Source: Halapricum salinum (GTDB lineage Archaea > Halobacteriota > Halobacteria > Halobacteriales > Haloarculaceae). Taken from it: a DNA stretch of 64,000 bases. The notes under the pieces are model-generated. The model had not been told where the DNA came from. It worked only from the letters and a program-made list of their open reading frames with translations, and ran no database searches. The position numbers were made by a program, and so were the translations under genes. Below are positions 54,522-64,000 of the stretch, in pieces (the first letter of the stretch is position 1; every line of letters begins with the position of its first letter). Where the stretch lies: contig NZ_CP031310.1 in assembly GCF_004799665.1 (NCBI RefSeq), forward strand, positions 2,038,887-2,102,886, written 5' to 3'.

Positions 54522-55562
54522 TCACGGTGTGATGACGGCGCGCCCGTCGATCTCGCGATGTTCGAGTCGTTCGGCGACCGTGTTGACTTCGCTCAGCTCG
54601 TAGCGACTCGTGTGAAGGTCGACGTCACCCTGTTCGACGAGCGCGACGAGCTCCTGGAGTTCGGTATACTGACCGACGATGTTCCCGACGTAGGAGAACT
54701 CGCCGTTGACCAGCGCCTGCGCTGACTCGTGGATGTGACCGCCGTAGCCGATGATGTGATGATCGCCACCCGCGGCGGTGATGTCAGGTGCGTACTCCGT
54801 CGTCACGTCCGCACCCACGAAGTCAAGCACCTGCGTGGCCCCGTCGCCGTCGGTGATGCTGTCGACCGTCTCCCGGACGTCCTCGTCGTCGGGGTTGACG
54901 AGGTGGTCGGCACCACCCTCGGCGGCGAGTTCCAGCGCCGAATCCTTGAGGTCGACGGCGGTGATCTGTGCGGCGCTCATCGCGTCGAGACACTGGACGC
55001 CGATATGCCCCAGTCCGCCGATCCCGATGACGACGGCGTGATCACCGGGGTTCAGCCGGTCGACGGCCTTCTTCGCGGCGTGGTAGGCCGTGATCCCGGC
55101 GTCGGCGTGCGGGGCGATGTCGATGGGTTCGACGCCGCTCGGGAGCGGGATGACCGCGCGCTCGTTGGTGTGGAGGTACTCCGCGAACCCACCGTCGGTC
55201 GTCAGCCCGTTGAACGCCTGGTTCTCGCAGTACATCGTCTCGCCCTGTCGACACGCCCGGCACGTCCCGCAGGTCTGGACTGGATGGCAGATCACGGGGT
55301 CGCCCTCCTCGACGAGGTCGACCTCCGGCCCCATCTCGACGACCGTCCCGGCGTTCTCGTGCCCCAGTGTCATCGGCAACGGCTGCTCGACGTACTCGGC
55401 CCACATCCCCTCGATGATGTGGTTGTCTGTCTGACACCAGCCCGCGCCTTCGACCTCGACGATCACGTCGTCGGAACTCTCGACCGCCGGCCGGTCGATC
55501 ACCTCGATAGTCAGCCCCTCGCTCATGTCGTCCGTGTACTCGTGAAGTCTCGCTGCTTCCAT
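54522..55562 (-). CDS. zinc-dependent alcohol dehydrogenase
   Basis: The 346-residue protein is a medium-chain dehydrogenase. The catalytic zinc ligands are visible in GAGWCQTDNHI (Cys) and LGHENAGTVVEMG (His-Glu), and the structural zinc Cys set in CGTCRACRQGETMYC. The NAD(P)-binding motif VVIGIGGLGHIGVQCL is near residue 180. Haloarchaeal ADHs of this type oxidise or reduce small alcohols. A TCTATTTG-like box about 30 bp before the ATG at 55562 suggests its own leaderless promoter. The gap 54316-54521 before TauE is empty. Confidence 0.95.
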   Translation of the reverse strand: MEAARLHEYTDDMSEGLTIEVIDRPAVESSDDVIVEVEGAGWCQTDNHIIEGMWAEYVEQPLPMTLGHENAGTVVEMGPEVDLVEEGDPVICHPVQTCGTCRACRQGETMYCENQAFNGLTTDGGFAEYLHTNERAVIPLPSGVEPIDIAPHADAGITAYHAAKKAVDRLNPGDHAVVIGIGGLGHIGVQCLDAMSAAQITAVDLKDSALELAAEGGADHLVNPDDEDVRETVDSITDGDGATQVLDFVGADVTTEYAPDITAAGGDHHIIGYGGHIHESAQALVNGEFSYVGNIVGQYTELQELVALVEQGDVDLHTSRYELSEVNTVAERLEHREIDGRAVITP

Positions 55563-55623
55563 GGTACCACTAGACACTTGGTTCTGATCTAACAAATAGA
55601 TCGGTCCGCGCGCGAGCGTCGCT

Positions 55624-55974
55624 TCAGAACGGTGCGTCGGGATCTGCGGGGGCGTCGCTCGTCTCGATCGGGCCGTCCCAGCCGGTGAGCCCCTCCGCGA
55701 GACTCTCGACCGGTGTCTCCTCGATCCCCTCGTAGGACTGAATGAGCCGGGCGGCCTGGACGCTGGACTTGCCGTGGGGGCAGACCGTCACGATCCGCTC
55801 GGGGTCGTCGTCGAGTTCGTCGACGCGGTCGACAAGCTGTGGGAAGGGGATGTTCCGGCTGCCGGGGATGTGTCCTCGCTCGAACGCCGAAGACGCTCTA
55901 ATATCTACGATCTCGACGTCGTCGTCCTCGTCGAGGAGCGACTGGAGTTCGTCGACGTGAATCTCGCCGTCCAT
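55624..55974 (-). CDS. rhodanese-like sulfurtransferase
   Basis: The 116-residue single-domain rhodanese begins MDGEIHVDELQSLLDEDDDVEIVDIRASSAFERGHIPGSRNIP (abridged match) and has the active-site loop TVCPHGKSS with the catalytic Cys near residue 69. The family moves sulfane sulfur. It is 61 bp upstream of the alcohol dehydrogenase gene on the same strand, and may share sulfur handling with TauE, but cotranscription is not shown. Confidence 0.9.
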   Translation of the reverse strand: MDGEIHVDELQSLLDEDDDVEIVDIRASSAFERGHIPGSRNIPFPQLVDRVDELDDDPERIVTVCPHGKSSVQAARLIQSYEGIEETPVESLAEGLTGWDGPIETSDAPADPDAPF

Positions 55975-55982
55975 ACGAGACA

Positions 55983-56237
55983 GTGCGAACTGCCCGGATA
56001 AACCTCCTCTGGAATCTCTGCCCGCAGCCACGAGCGTCACCCGCGAAAGACGCGGTCGGTTGTCGGCTCCTCTCATCTCGCGCTGGGACTGGCTATCTGC
56101 TCGAACTGCTCGTGCTCACGGTGTTCAGCTACGGCCTGTACCGGATCGTCAAGGCCCTGGTCGTCCATCAGCTTCCGAAGTCGCTGGACGAACTCGACGT
56201 GGCAGACGACCACGACGAGCCAGAAGAGAACGCCTAG
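55983..56237 (+). CDS. possible small membrane protein opposing the Nudix gene
   Basis: An open frame ends with a clear transmembrane helix and acidic tail, GYLLELLVLTVFSYGLYRIV then DELDVADDHDEPEENA, typical of small haloarchaeal membrane proteins. No ATG lies in the frame: GTG at 55983 or at 56112 (41 residues) are the options. It ends in TAG within a shared CTAG with the convergent Nudix stop, as for the PIN and reductase genes. The first half is low in protein-like content, so the start is unclear and the gene itself only probable. Confidence 0.35.
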   Translation: MRTARINLLWNLCPQPRASPAKDAVGCRLLSSRAGTGYLLELLVLTVFSYGLYRIVKALVVHQLPKSLDELDVADDHDEPEENA

Positions 56238-56788
56238 AGCAGTCCCGCTTCTTTCGCGAGCAACAGCCCCTCGATCGTCGCGTCGTTGGCGGGGGCCTCA
56301 CGAGCGCGGTCGAGCGCCTCCTCGACTGGGACGGGCCGAACCTCCAGGAATTCGTTGCTGTCGACGTCTCGCGCGACCGGTTCGAGCCCCTCGGCGAAGA
56401 CGATTCCACGCTTGTGCCGGAGCACTCCTGTCGCCGTCCAGAACTCCTCTAAGAGCGCGGTCCCGGCGGGGTCGAAGCCGGCCTCCTCGCGGAGTTCCCG
56501 CGCCCCAGCGGTCGTGAACGACTCGCCGTCCTCGACGATTCCGGCCGGGAGTTCGAGACAGTGCTCGCCGATCGCGGGGCGGTACTGCTCGACCATCACG
56601 ACCGTGTCGCCGGTGACGGGGACGACGACCGCCGCGGGCGGCAGTTCTGCCCAGTAGTACTTCTTCTGGGTGCCGTCGGGCTGTTCGACCAGATCGTAGC
56701 CGCCGGTGTACCAGCCGGTCTCGTATTCGACCTCGGATTCGAGGACCGGCCAGTCGTGCGCCCCGTCGCGCTCCGGTTCGTCACTCAT
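56234..56788 (-). CDS. Nudix hydrolase, ADP-ribose pyrophosphatase type
   Basis: The 184-residue protein has the full Nudix box GIVEDGESFTTAGARELREEAGF (fits GX5EX7REUXEEXGU), with PAAVVVPVTGDTVVMVEQYRP before it, characteristic of ADP-ribose and related pyrophosphatases. It ends the operon DUF5810-DUF5809-membrane protein-Nudix: its ATG overlaps the preceding stop by 4 bp. Its role is probably cleaning up ADP-ribose or a nucleoside diphosphate derivative. Confidence 0.94.
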   Translation of the reverse strand: MSDEPERDGAHDWPVLESEVEYETGWYTGGYDLVEQPDGTQKKYYWAELPPAAVVVPVTGDTVVMVEQYRPAIGEHCLELPAGIVEDGESFTTAGARELREEAGFDPAGTALLEEFWTATGVLRHKRGIVFAEGLEPVARDVDSNEFLEVRPVPVEEALDRAREAPANDATIEGLLLAKEAGLL

Positions 56789-57207
56789 GGTTTGGTCTGA
56801 GTCACGGTCAGGCGATAAACGGTTTCGTTCTGTCTGACGTAGACGCTCGATCCCTCGGTCGCGTTGGGGTAGCGCGACTGGAGCGAACTGCGCTCGTCGA
56901 ACGGCGAGTGCGTGAACGAACCCTTGATCCCGAACGGCCCCTTCCAGTACGGTTCAGAGTAGCCCGTCCCGTTGGTCGCGTCGGCCAGCGCGGTCGTCGT
57001 GTACTCGAAGCGCCGCTCGGAGAGGTCGCTGGCGTTGATCGCTTCGTAACCGCCGCCGTCGCCCACCGCCAGCTCGCCGTCGGTGGGTGTGGCGCTCATG
57101 TAGTAGGGATCGCCGCTCTTGAGCAGTCCCGGCAGCGCCCCCAGCGCGAGCAGCAGGACGATCACGACGAGCAAGCCGATGAGGAAGTTCCGGGTGATCC
57201 GGCGCAT
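56785..57207 (-). CDS. uncharacterised membrane-anchored protein in the Nudix operon
   Basis: The 140-residue protein has one N-terminal transmembrane helix (FLIGLLVVIVLLLALGALPGLL) and an extracytoplasmic beta-rich part containing PYYMSATPTDGELAVGDGG and ending RLTVTQTKP. No catalytic motif. It starts one base after the DUF5809 stop and overlaps the Nudix start by 4 bp, so the three are tightly coupled. Confidence 0.82.
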   Translation of the reverse strand: MRRITRNFLIGLLVVIVLLLALGALPGLLKSGDPYYMSATPTDGELAVGDGGGYEAINASDLSERRFEYTTTALADATNGTGYSEPYWKGPFGIKGSFTHSPFDERSSLQSRYPNATEGSSVYVRQNETVYRLTVTQTKP

Positions 57208-57208
57208 C

Positions 57209-57658
57209 TCACTCCTCCGTCTCGGCCGTCGCGCTCTCGCCCGTCACGACGCCTCGATAGACCGAGCCGAAGACCTGCCGCCGGAGCGTCCCCATCGCCG
57301 CCTCGCGTTCGTCCTGGAACGTCGCAGCGACGACGACGTCCTCGAAGGGGACCGCGTGCCAGACGACGCGATCGACGTTCTCGTTGCCGATCTCTCGGAC
57401 TTCGTAGTCGTCGTGGTCGGAACACCACTGCTCGAACTCCTCTCGCGTGCCCAGAGTGACTTCCAGTGTCTCGGCGAACATCGCGTCGCGGGCGGTCTCG
57501 ACGACTGCGCCGGTGACGCGCTCGCGGTACTGTTCGCGGTCGAGTTCCATGGCTTTGGCGACCTCTTTGACGACGACCTGTGCCGTCGGCCCGAGCGACT
57601 CGTAGCGCTCGCGCGCCGCCGCGGCCGTCTCGGGCGCGAACGACCCCTCGCGTTCCAT
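57209..57658 (-). CDS. DUF5809 family protein
   Basis: The 149-residue protein begins MEREGSFAPETAAAARERYESLGP, the pattern of the haloarchaeal DUF5809 family. A helical N-terminus (AQVVVKEVAKAMELDREQYRERV) and a mixed C-terminal domain (EVREIGNENVDRVVWHAVPF) follow. An in-frame GTG at 57682 would add eight residues. Function unknown. It is 24 bp after the DUF5810 gene on the same strand. Confidence 0.82.
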   Translation of the reverse strand: MEREGSFAPETAAAARERYESLGPTAQVVVKEVAKAMELDREQYRERVTGAVVETARDAMFAETLEVTLGTREEFEQWCSDHDDYEVREIGNENVDRVVWHAVPFEDVVVAATFQDEREAAMGTLRRQVFGSVYRGVVTGESATAETEE

Positions 57659-57682
57659 ACCCGCCTCTCGGGGTTCGATCAC

Positions 57683-58114
57683 CTACTCCGTTTCGCCTTC
57701 CGAATCTTCTTGCCCGGCGTCGCCAGCGTCTCCATCCTCCTCACCGTCTACTGCCCCCATCTGCCGGGTCAGTTCCTGGGCCTCGTCGAGAATCCGCTGT
57801 GCGTCGGCGTCGAGCGCGGCGTCACCCCGGGACGCCCGACTGTCGACTGCTGGATTTCGATGGCCCTGGTCGTGAGTGTGCTCGTCCGGGCCACCCTCGG
57901 AGGCGTCGATCGGATGGTCGATCTCGGCAACCTCGTCCAGGTCGAGCAGGCGCTCGGCCAGCGTGTCCTCGTCGTTCTCGCCCCATCCCGGAGCGTGCTC
58001 GTCGAGCCAATCCTCGTGGTCGCCCGACCGGATGACCGCCGTGAACGCCAGGTGGTTGGCCAGGTGGCTGGCGTCGACCTGGGGCTCCTCACAGACGGGA
58101 CAGCCATACGCCAT
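57683..58114 (-). CDS. DUF5810 zinc-finger protein
   Basis: The 143-residue protein has an N-terminal C2H2-type zinc finger, MAYGCPVCEEPQVDASHLANH (two Cys, two His), followed by a helical region (AERLLDLDEVAEIDH) and a disordered acidic tail (EDGDAGDAGQEDSEGETE). The family is haloarchaeal-specific and paired with DUF5809 here. As the first gene of the operon it may be a DNA- or RNA-binding adaptor; this is an inference. Confidence 0.82.
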   Translation of the reverse strand: MAYGCPVCEEPQVDASHLANHLAFTAVIRSGDHEDWLDEHAPGWGENDEDTLAERLLDLDEVAEIDHPIDASEGGPDEHTHDQGHRNPAVDSRASRGDAALDADAQRILDEAQELTRQMGAVDGEEDGDAGDAGQEDSEGETE

Positions 58115-58150
58115 ATCTCGACTGTGCGGGGCCAGCGTCAAAGGGGTTTC

Positions 58151-58256
58151 ACTCGTCGGGCGGTTGTGATACCGCCCGACACAACCACTCCTCGGGCGGT
58201 TGTGATACCGCCCGAGACACTCACTCCTCGGGCGGTTGTGATACCGCCCGAGACAC

Positions 58257-58258
<2 letters not shown>
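58151..58258. repeat. three 36-bp direct repeats, each with a hairpin, after the amylosucrase gene
   Basis: Units begin at 58151, 58187 and 58223 (36 bp apart); the second and third are identical and the first differs at a few bases. Each contains perfect 8-bp arms CGGGCGGT and ACCGCCCG around TGTGAT. A fourth start, ACTCCTCGG, at 58259 is the very end of the amylosucrase gene, whose stop codon and last codons resemble the repeat edge. Confidence 0.97.
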
Positions 58259-60515
<2,257 letters not shown>

Positions 60516-60551
60516 ATACTACGCCTGTCGTCTGCCGGGGCAAAAACTCTT

Positions 60552-60680
60552 TACAACAGCTGTGGTTCGACATAGATAGCGGGAATCGACAGTACCCGCG
60601 GTCGTCTCGGAAATCGGTTTCATAGCCGAGTACGCTTCGGGAATCAAAAACATACAACTGATGTTGTAAATCGGTATAAT
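60552..60680. promoter_or_regulatory. divergent promoter with shared TACAAC motifs
   Basis: The region between the amylosucrase (start 60515) and the trehalose synthase-type gene (start 60710) holds two copies of TACAACNG: TACAACAG (60552-60559) and TACAACTG (60653-60660). The second is a perfect 6-bp inverted repeat with GTTGTA (60663-60668), spacer TGAT. TATAAT at 60675-60680 lies 7 bp downstream and is about 28 bp before 60705, where transcription would begin. The first copy overlaps the expected TATA/BRE of the amylosucrase promoter (TTGTAAAG read on the minus strand), and ACAGCTGT (60556-60563) is palindromic. Confidence 0.55.
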
Positions 60681-60709
60681 TTAGACCCACGCGATCAATG
60701 TGTGTGAAT

Positions 60710-62371
60710 ATGAGCCGAACGGCAGACTGGTACGAAGACGCGATCATCTATACGTTAGACGTCAAGACGTTCAACGACAGCGACGGCGACGGGTGGGGTG
60801 ATTTCCAGGGGTTGATCGACCGGCTCGGCTATCTGGACGAACTCGGCGTCGACTGTGTCTGGGTCCGGCCGTTCTTCCCGAGTCCACTCCGGGACAACGG
60901 GTACGACGTCGCAGATTACTACGGCGTCGACTCGCGACTCGGGACGCTCGGGGATGTCCGGGAGTTCGTCGAGCGCGCCCACGACCGCGGCATCCGCGTC
61001 CTGACGGACATGGTGTTCAACCACACGTCGTCCGACCACGAGTGGTTCCAGCGCGCTCGCCGGGACCCCCACTCGAAGTACCACGACTACTATCTCTGGA
61101 GCGAGTATCCCGACGAGGCCTTCTCTCATCCCAACATCTTCCCCGACCGCGAGGACGGTGTCTGGAGCTACGACGAAGTCGCCGACAAGCACTACTACCA
61201 CCAGTTCTACAACCACCAGCCCGACCTCAACATCGCGAACCCGGCCGTCCGCGAGGAGATCTACGACGTCCTCCGGTTCTGGCTCGACATCGGCGTCGAC
61301 GGTTTTCGAATCGACGCGGCCCATCCGATGCTCCACCCGAAGGGGCACAACGCGATCACGCCCGACCTCGGGATGGATCTCTTCCGAGAGATGAAAGCGG
61401 TCGTCCGCGAGAAGAAAGACGACGCCATCTTGCTCGCGGAAGCCGACGATCAGCCCGACGACCTGGGCGACTACTTCGCGGGCGGGGAGGGTTTCGACAT
61501 GCTGTTCGACTTCGTCACCAACCAGCACCTCGTCTACGCCATCGCCGTCAAGGACATGTGGCCGCTCTATCGTTCCAACGAGATTCTGCCTGACGTCTCG
61601 GGCGTCGGCCACTGGGCGAATTTCCTCCGGAATCACGACGAGTTCAACCTCCTGAAACTGCCCTCCGAGACGTTCGATCACGCCCGGGAGTTCTTCGGCG
61701 ACGACGAGGGCGACTCCTGGATCTTCGGGCGTGGCCACCGGCTCCGGCTGGCCGATCTCTACGCCCACGACCACGACCGGATCGCGATGGCCCACAGCCT
61801 CATGTTCTCGATCCGCGGCTCGCCCGTGATCCTCTCCGGCGACGAGATCGGCATGGGATCGGATCTCGATCTGCCCGAGCGTGAATCTGTCCGGACGCCG
61901 ATGCAGTGGTCGGCCAACGAAAACGGCGGCTTCTCGACGGCCGCGCCCGACGAGTGCTACAATCCCGCCATCGACGACGAGGAGTACGGCTTCGAGACGA
62001 TCAACGTCGCCGACCAGTTGAACGACCCCGACTCGCTGCTCGAACGGATCAAACGGCTCATCGACGCCCGGACGATGTGTCCCGAGATCGGCCACGGCGA
62101 CTACCACATCGTCGACGTCGATCCCAAGGAGGTGTTCGTCCACCGCATGGACCATCGCAACACCGTCCTGATCGCCGCGCACAACAGCGCGACCGACCCA
62201 CGGACAGTCTCCTGTCAGTTCGAGGTCCCGGACGAGACCGCCGTCGATATCGTCGGCCCCGGCGAGTACGAGATCGAAGACGGTCGGATCACGTTCGAAC
62301 TCGACGCCTGTGCGTACGTCTGGGTCCGGGGCGACAAGCGCGGCGAGCGCGTGCCAGTCGGTGAACCTTGA
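60710..62371 (+). CDS. treS: trehalose synthase-type GH13 enzyme (TreS-like)
   Basis: The 553-residue protein matches the GH13 subfamily of maltose/trehalose synthases: WYEDAIIYTLDVKTFNDSDGDGWGDFQGLIDRLGYL, NGYDVADYYGVDSRLGTLGDV, FNHTSSDHEWF (HT region 1). The catalytic set is Asp202 in GFRIDAAHP, Glu244 in LLAEADDQ and Asp310 in LRNHDEFNLL. TreS interconverts maltose and trehalose. An alternative ATG at 60698 exists, but the TATA at 60675 places transcription near 60705, favouring 60710. Related alpha-glucosidases of this subfamily are alternative assignments. Confidence 0.88.
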   Translation: MSRTADWYEDAIIYTLDVKTFNDSDGDGWGDFQGLIDRLGYLDELGVDCVWVRPFFPSPLRDNGYDVADYYGVDSRLGTLGDVREFVERAHDRGIRVLTDMVFNHTSSDHEWFQRARRDPHSKYHDYYLWSEYPDEAFSHPNIFPDREDGVWSYDEVADKHYYHQFYNHQPDLNIANPAVREEIYDVLRFWLDIGVDGFRIDAAHPMLHPKGHNAITPDLGMDLFREMKAVVREKKDDAILLAEADDQPDDLGDYFAGGEGFDMLFDFVTNQHLVYAIAVKDMWPLYRSNEILPDVSGVGHWANFLRNHDEFNLLKLPSETFDHAREFFGDDEGDSWIFGRGHRLRLADLYAHDHDRIAMAHSLMFSIRGSPVILSGDEIGMGSDLDLPERESVRTPMQWSANENGGFSTAAPDECYNPAIDDEEYGFETINVADQLNDPDSLLERIKRLIDARTMCPEIGHGDYHIVDVDPKEVFVHRMDHRNTVLIAAHNSATDPRTVSCQFEVPDETAVDIVGPGEYEIEDGRITFELDACAYVWVRGDKRGERVPVGEP

Positions 62372-62596
62372 GGGGACGATGACGACGACGTCGCCCCCTC
62401 CAAGAGTTAAGCCGCTTGCTCGCCAAGTCAACTGCAATTGTGATAGAGACACCAGTCGGTCGCCGTTCACACCGACCGTGACGAGCGCCTGTACGCGGCT
62501 CGGACGCGAGTCCTTTGACAGCGCCGTTCGGGCCGTCGATCTGCCGGTCGGCCCGGTCGTCTATCACCCCGTTTCCGGCAACCGAGTACACAACTC

Positions 62597-63394
62597 ATGA
62601 GTTCGTACCCACTCCTCGATCGATTGCGTCGTCCCGAGTATACCGGGCAGAATCGCTGTCGGCCGTGCACCGTCCTCAATCTCGTGATTATCGCGGCCGT
62701 CGGTGTCGTGGTCGCCGTCTGGAACACTTTCGCGGCCGTCCTCGTCGTCGGCGTCGGGCTCGCGCTGCTCGCGCTTCGGGGCTACGTCGTCCCCGGAACG
62801 CCGCGGTTCGCGCCGCGGATCGCCGAGCGGCTGCCGTTCGATTTCGGCCACACCGGGCCGCCACGCGAAACCGAGACCCTCTCGGACACGGACGCGGGGA
62901 CGGACGGCCCGGATTCGGAAGCCGTCCTCGAATCGCTCGTCGAAGCGGGCGTCATCGAGGGTGACGGCGAACAGCTGTTCCTGAACGACGCGTTTCGCGA
63001 GGCCTGGACCGACCGCATGGCGACGCTTCGGACCGCCGACGACTCCGAGTTGCTCGCCCGGGTCGAAGCCGCAGCCCCGGCGGATTTCGAGGTTCAGTTG
63101 CACGACGATCTCGTGCTCCTGGCTGGCGGTCGAGACGTCTGGGTGCGCCGTGCCGTCGCGATCGCAGAGACCGCTGCGGTCGAGACGCTCGAAGACTGGG
63201 AGCTGCCCGAAGCGATCCGAGTCCACGCCGCGCAGCCGTTGCGGAACTTCCTGGAGACGTGTCCGGTCTGTGGCGGCCCGGTGCGGGAGTCGACGCGCAA
63301 GAACTGCTGTGGCGGTCCCGGATCAGTGTACGAGAACCCGGAACAGCCGGTCCTCGCGTGTGCGGACTGCGGAACTGTCGTCATCGAGCTCTGA
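62597..63394 (+). CDS. uncharacterised membrane protein with C-terminal zinc ribbon
   Basis: The 265-residue protein has two transmembrane helices (about 26-45 and 47-62; VLNLVIIAAVGVVVAVWN) and a soluble part ending in a zinc ribbon: FLETCPVCGGPVRESTRKNCCGGPG and VLACADCGTVVIEL. The middle (EAVLESLVEAGVIEGDGEQLFLNDAF) has a winged-helix-like feel but no clear family. It is haloarchaeal-type and stands alone between the GH13 enzymes and TrmB. The 225-bp gap upstream (62372-62596) has no gene. Confidence 0.72.
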   Translation: MSSYPLLDRLRRPEYTGQNRCRPCTVLNLVIIAAVGVVVAVWNTFAAVLVVGVGLALLALRGYVVPGTPRFAPRIAERLPFDFGHTGPPRETETLSDTDAGTDGPDSEAVLESLVEAGVIEGDGEQLFLNDAFREAWTDRMATLRTADDSELLARVEAAAPADFEVQLHDDLVLLAGGRDVWVRRAVAIAETAAVETLEDWELPEAIRVHAAQPLRNFLETCPVCGGPVRESTRKNCCGGPGSVYENPEQPVLACADCGTVVIEL

Positions 63395-63414
63395 GCTTCA
63401 GCCGATACGAACTG

Positions 63415-64000
63415 TCACTCGTAGCTGACGTCTTCGATGACGATCCGGGTCGCTTCGTAGTCTTCGATCACGGCGCCCCAGCCACCGACTTTGCTAACTC
63501 CTTCGTCGGTCTCGACGATGATCGTCGCCTGCCCGCCGAGATACGAGAACAGCGAATCGCGGCCGGCGTCTTCGAGACTCGGATAGTCGATGTCGACGAT
63601 CTCCCCTTCGAGCGTGACTTCTGCGCCCGATTCGACGTTGATCCCCTGTATGGTTGCGGTGATCGTCGCGCCGTCTTCGAGCAACGGTGCGATGTCGCGG
63701 ATACAGTTGCGGATGTTGACGTACGTCCGCGGCACGGATTCGCCCTCGTCCGTAAAGAGCGGTTCCGTCGACTCCCAGAGTCCGGCCATAAAAAACCAGT
63801 GGAAGACGTAGGCGTGCGTCCGGTCCTCGACGATGATGCCGTAGCGGTTCGTCGAGAGGTTGTGCGGGGCAAAACAGGTCGCGGTCCGATCGACGAGGAC
63901 GATCAGCGGCATCGGGATCGACCGGTGCCGGACTTCCGTCGCGACCGTTCTGAATTCCGACTCGGGAGGCAGCGAATGATTTGACGAGTCTTCCGCGTAT
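63415..64000 (-). CDS. trmB: TrmB-family sugar-sensing regulator (N-terminus off the right edge)
   Basis: The frame is open from base 64000 to a stop at 63415, giving about 194 residues of C-terminal sequence. It contains the TrmB sugar-binding domain: AYVFHWFFMAGLWESTEPLF, YVNIRNCIRDIAPLL, ITATIQGINVESGAEVTLEG and KVGGWGAVIEDYEATRIVIED, a pattern known from haloarchaeal TrmB. The N-terminal helix-turn-helix is outside the window. An internal ATG at 63912 would give a 165-residue truncated form, less likely. TrmB responds to glucose in Halobacterium and represses or activates sugar genes. Its position beside GH13 genes suggests it controls them. Confidence 0.85.
   Translation of the reverse strand, partial: YAEDSSNHSLPPESEFRTVATEVRHRSIPMPLIVLVDRTATCFAPHNLSTNRYGIIVEDRTHAYVFHWFFMAGLWESTEPLFTDEGESVPRTYVNIRNCIRDIAPLLEDGATITATIQGINVESGAEVTLEGEIVDIDYPSLEDAGRDSLFSYLGGQATIIVETDEGVSKVGGWGAVIEDYEATRIVIEDVSYE

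Noticed and set aside
57683-58114. Alternative plus-strand reading across the DUF5809/DUF5810 genes
   Set aside because: The minus frames carry clear zinc ligands and overlapping operon structure, whereas the plus frame has none.

Overview
The window is a stretch of haloarchaeal (class Halobacteria) chromosome. The evidence is high GC, strongly acidic proteins, twin-arginine lipoprotein signals, archaeal information-processing genes (rps8e, aIF1/SUI1, RadB, NucS), coenzyme F420 genes (cofE, mer), a geranylgeranyl-lipid reductase, a Bat-type HTH_10 regulator and a TrmB-type sugar regulator. TATA boxes often sit about 25-30 nt before start codons, as expected for leaderless mRNAs. No rRNA, tRNA, CRISPR array, insertion sequence or clear pseudogene was found. 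The genus is not certain. The two genes at the window edges (GNAT acetyltransferase on the left, trmB on the right) are partial.

Layout. 0-2.5 kb: acetyltransferase, a short CruF-type carotenoid protein, DUF2240 and a partner, ribosomal protein S8e. 2.8-13.7 kb: a phosphate island with a calcineurin-type phosphatase coupled to polyphosphate kinase (ppk1), an AbrB-PhoU regulator, and divergently pstS-pstC-pstA-pstB-phoU; PstA is greatly enlarged. 13.9-22.4 kb: methyltransferase, radB facing a small RNase H-like protein, secreted hydrolase, larC with a histidine-rich tandem repeat, DUF373 protein, Ste24-type protease. 22.4-29.7 kb: a six-repeat WHy/LEA-2-like membrane-anchored protein, an RHH-PIN toxin-antitoxin pair, aldo/keto reductase, geranylgeranyl reductase, secreted phosphatase-like protein. 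29.8-33.9 kb: mutS close to nucS, two independent mismatch-repair nuclease systems. 34-37.4 kb: small membrane proteins, an orphan LysW carrier, a degenerate histidine kinase, a zinc-ribbon peptide and aIF1. 37.5-41.6 kb: an overlapping moxR-DUF58-transglutaminase operon. 42.4-44.1 kb: cofE-mer. 44.2-48.5 kb: YfcE phosphodiesterase, a Nudix-eIF2B-like fusion, SHOCT protein, HTTM protein. 48.6-56 kb: glutamate dehydrogenase with a zinc-ribbon partner, large Bat-like sensor regulator, TauE permease, zinc alcohol dehydrogenase, rhodanese. 56.2-58.1 kb: DUF5810-DUF5809-membrane protein-Nudix operon.

58.1-64 kb is the most unusual part. An amylosucrase-type GH13 enzyme with a C-terminal CBM20 starch-binding module is divergent from a trehalose-synthase-type GH13 enzyme. 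Their promoters share a TACAAC/GTTGTA motif, three 36-bp hairpin repeats follow the amylosucrase gene, and a TrmB-type sugar sensor lies just beyond. This looks like a sugar-regulated module joining sucrose or alpha-glucan to trehalose or maltose.
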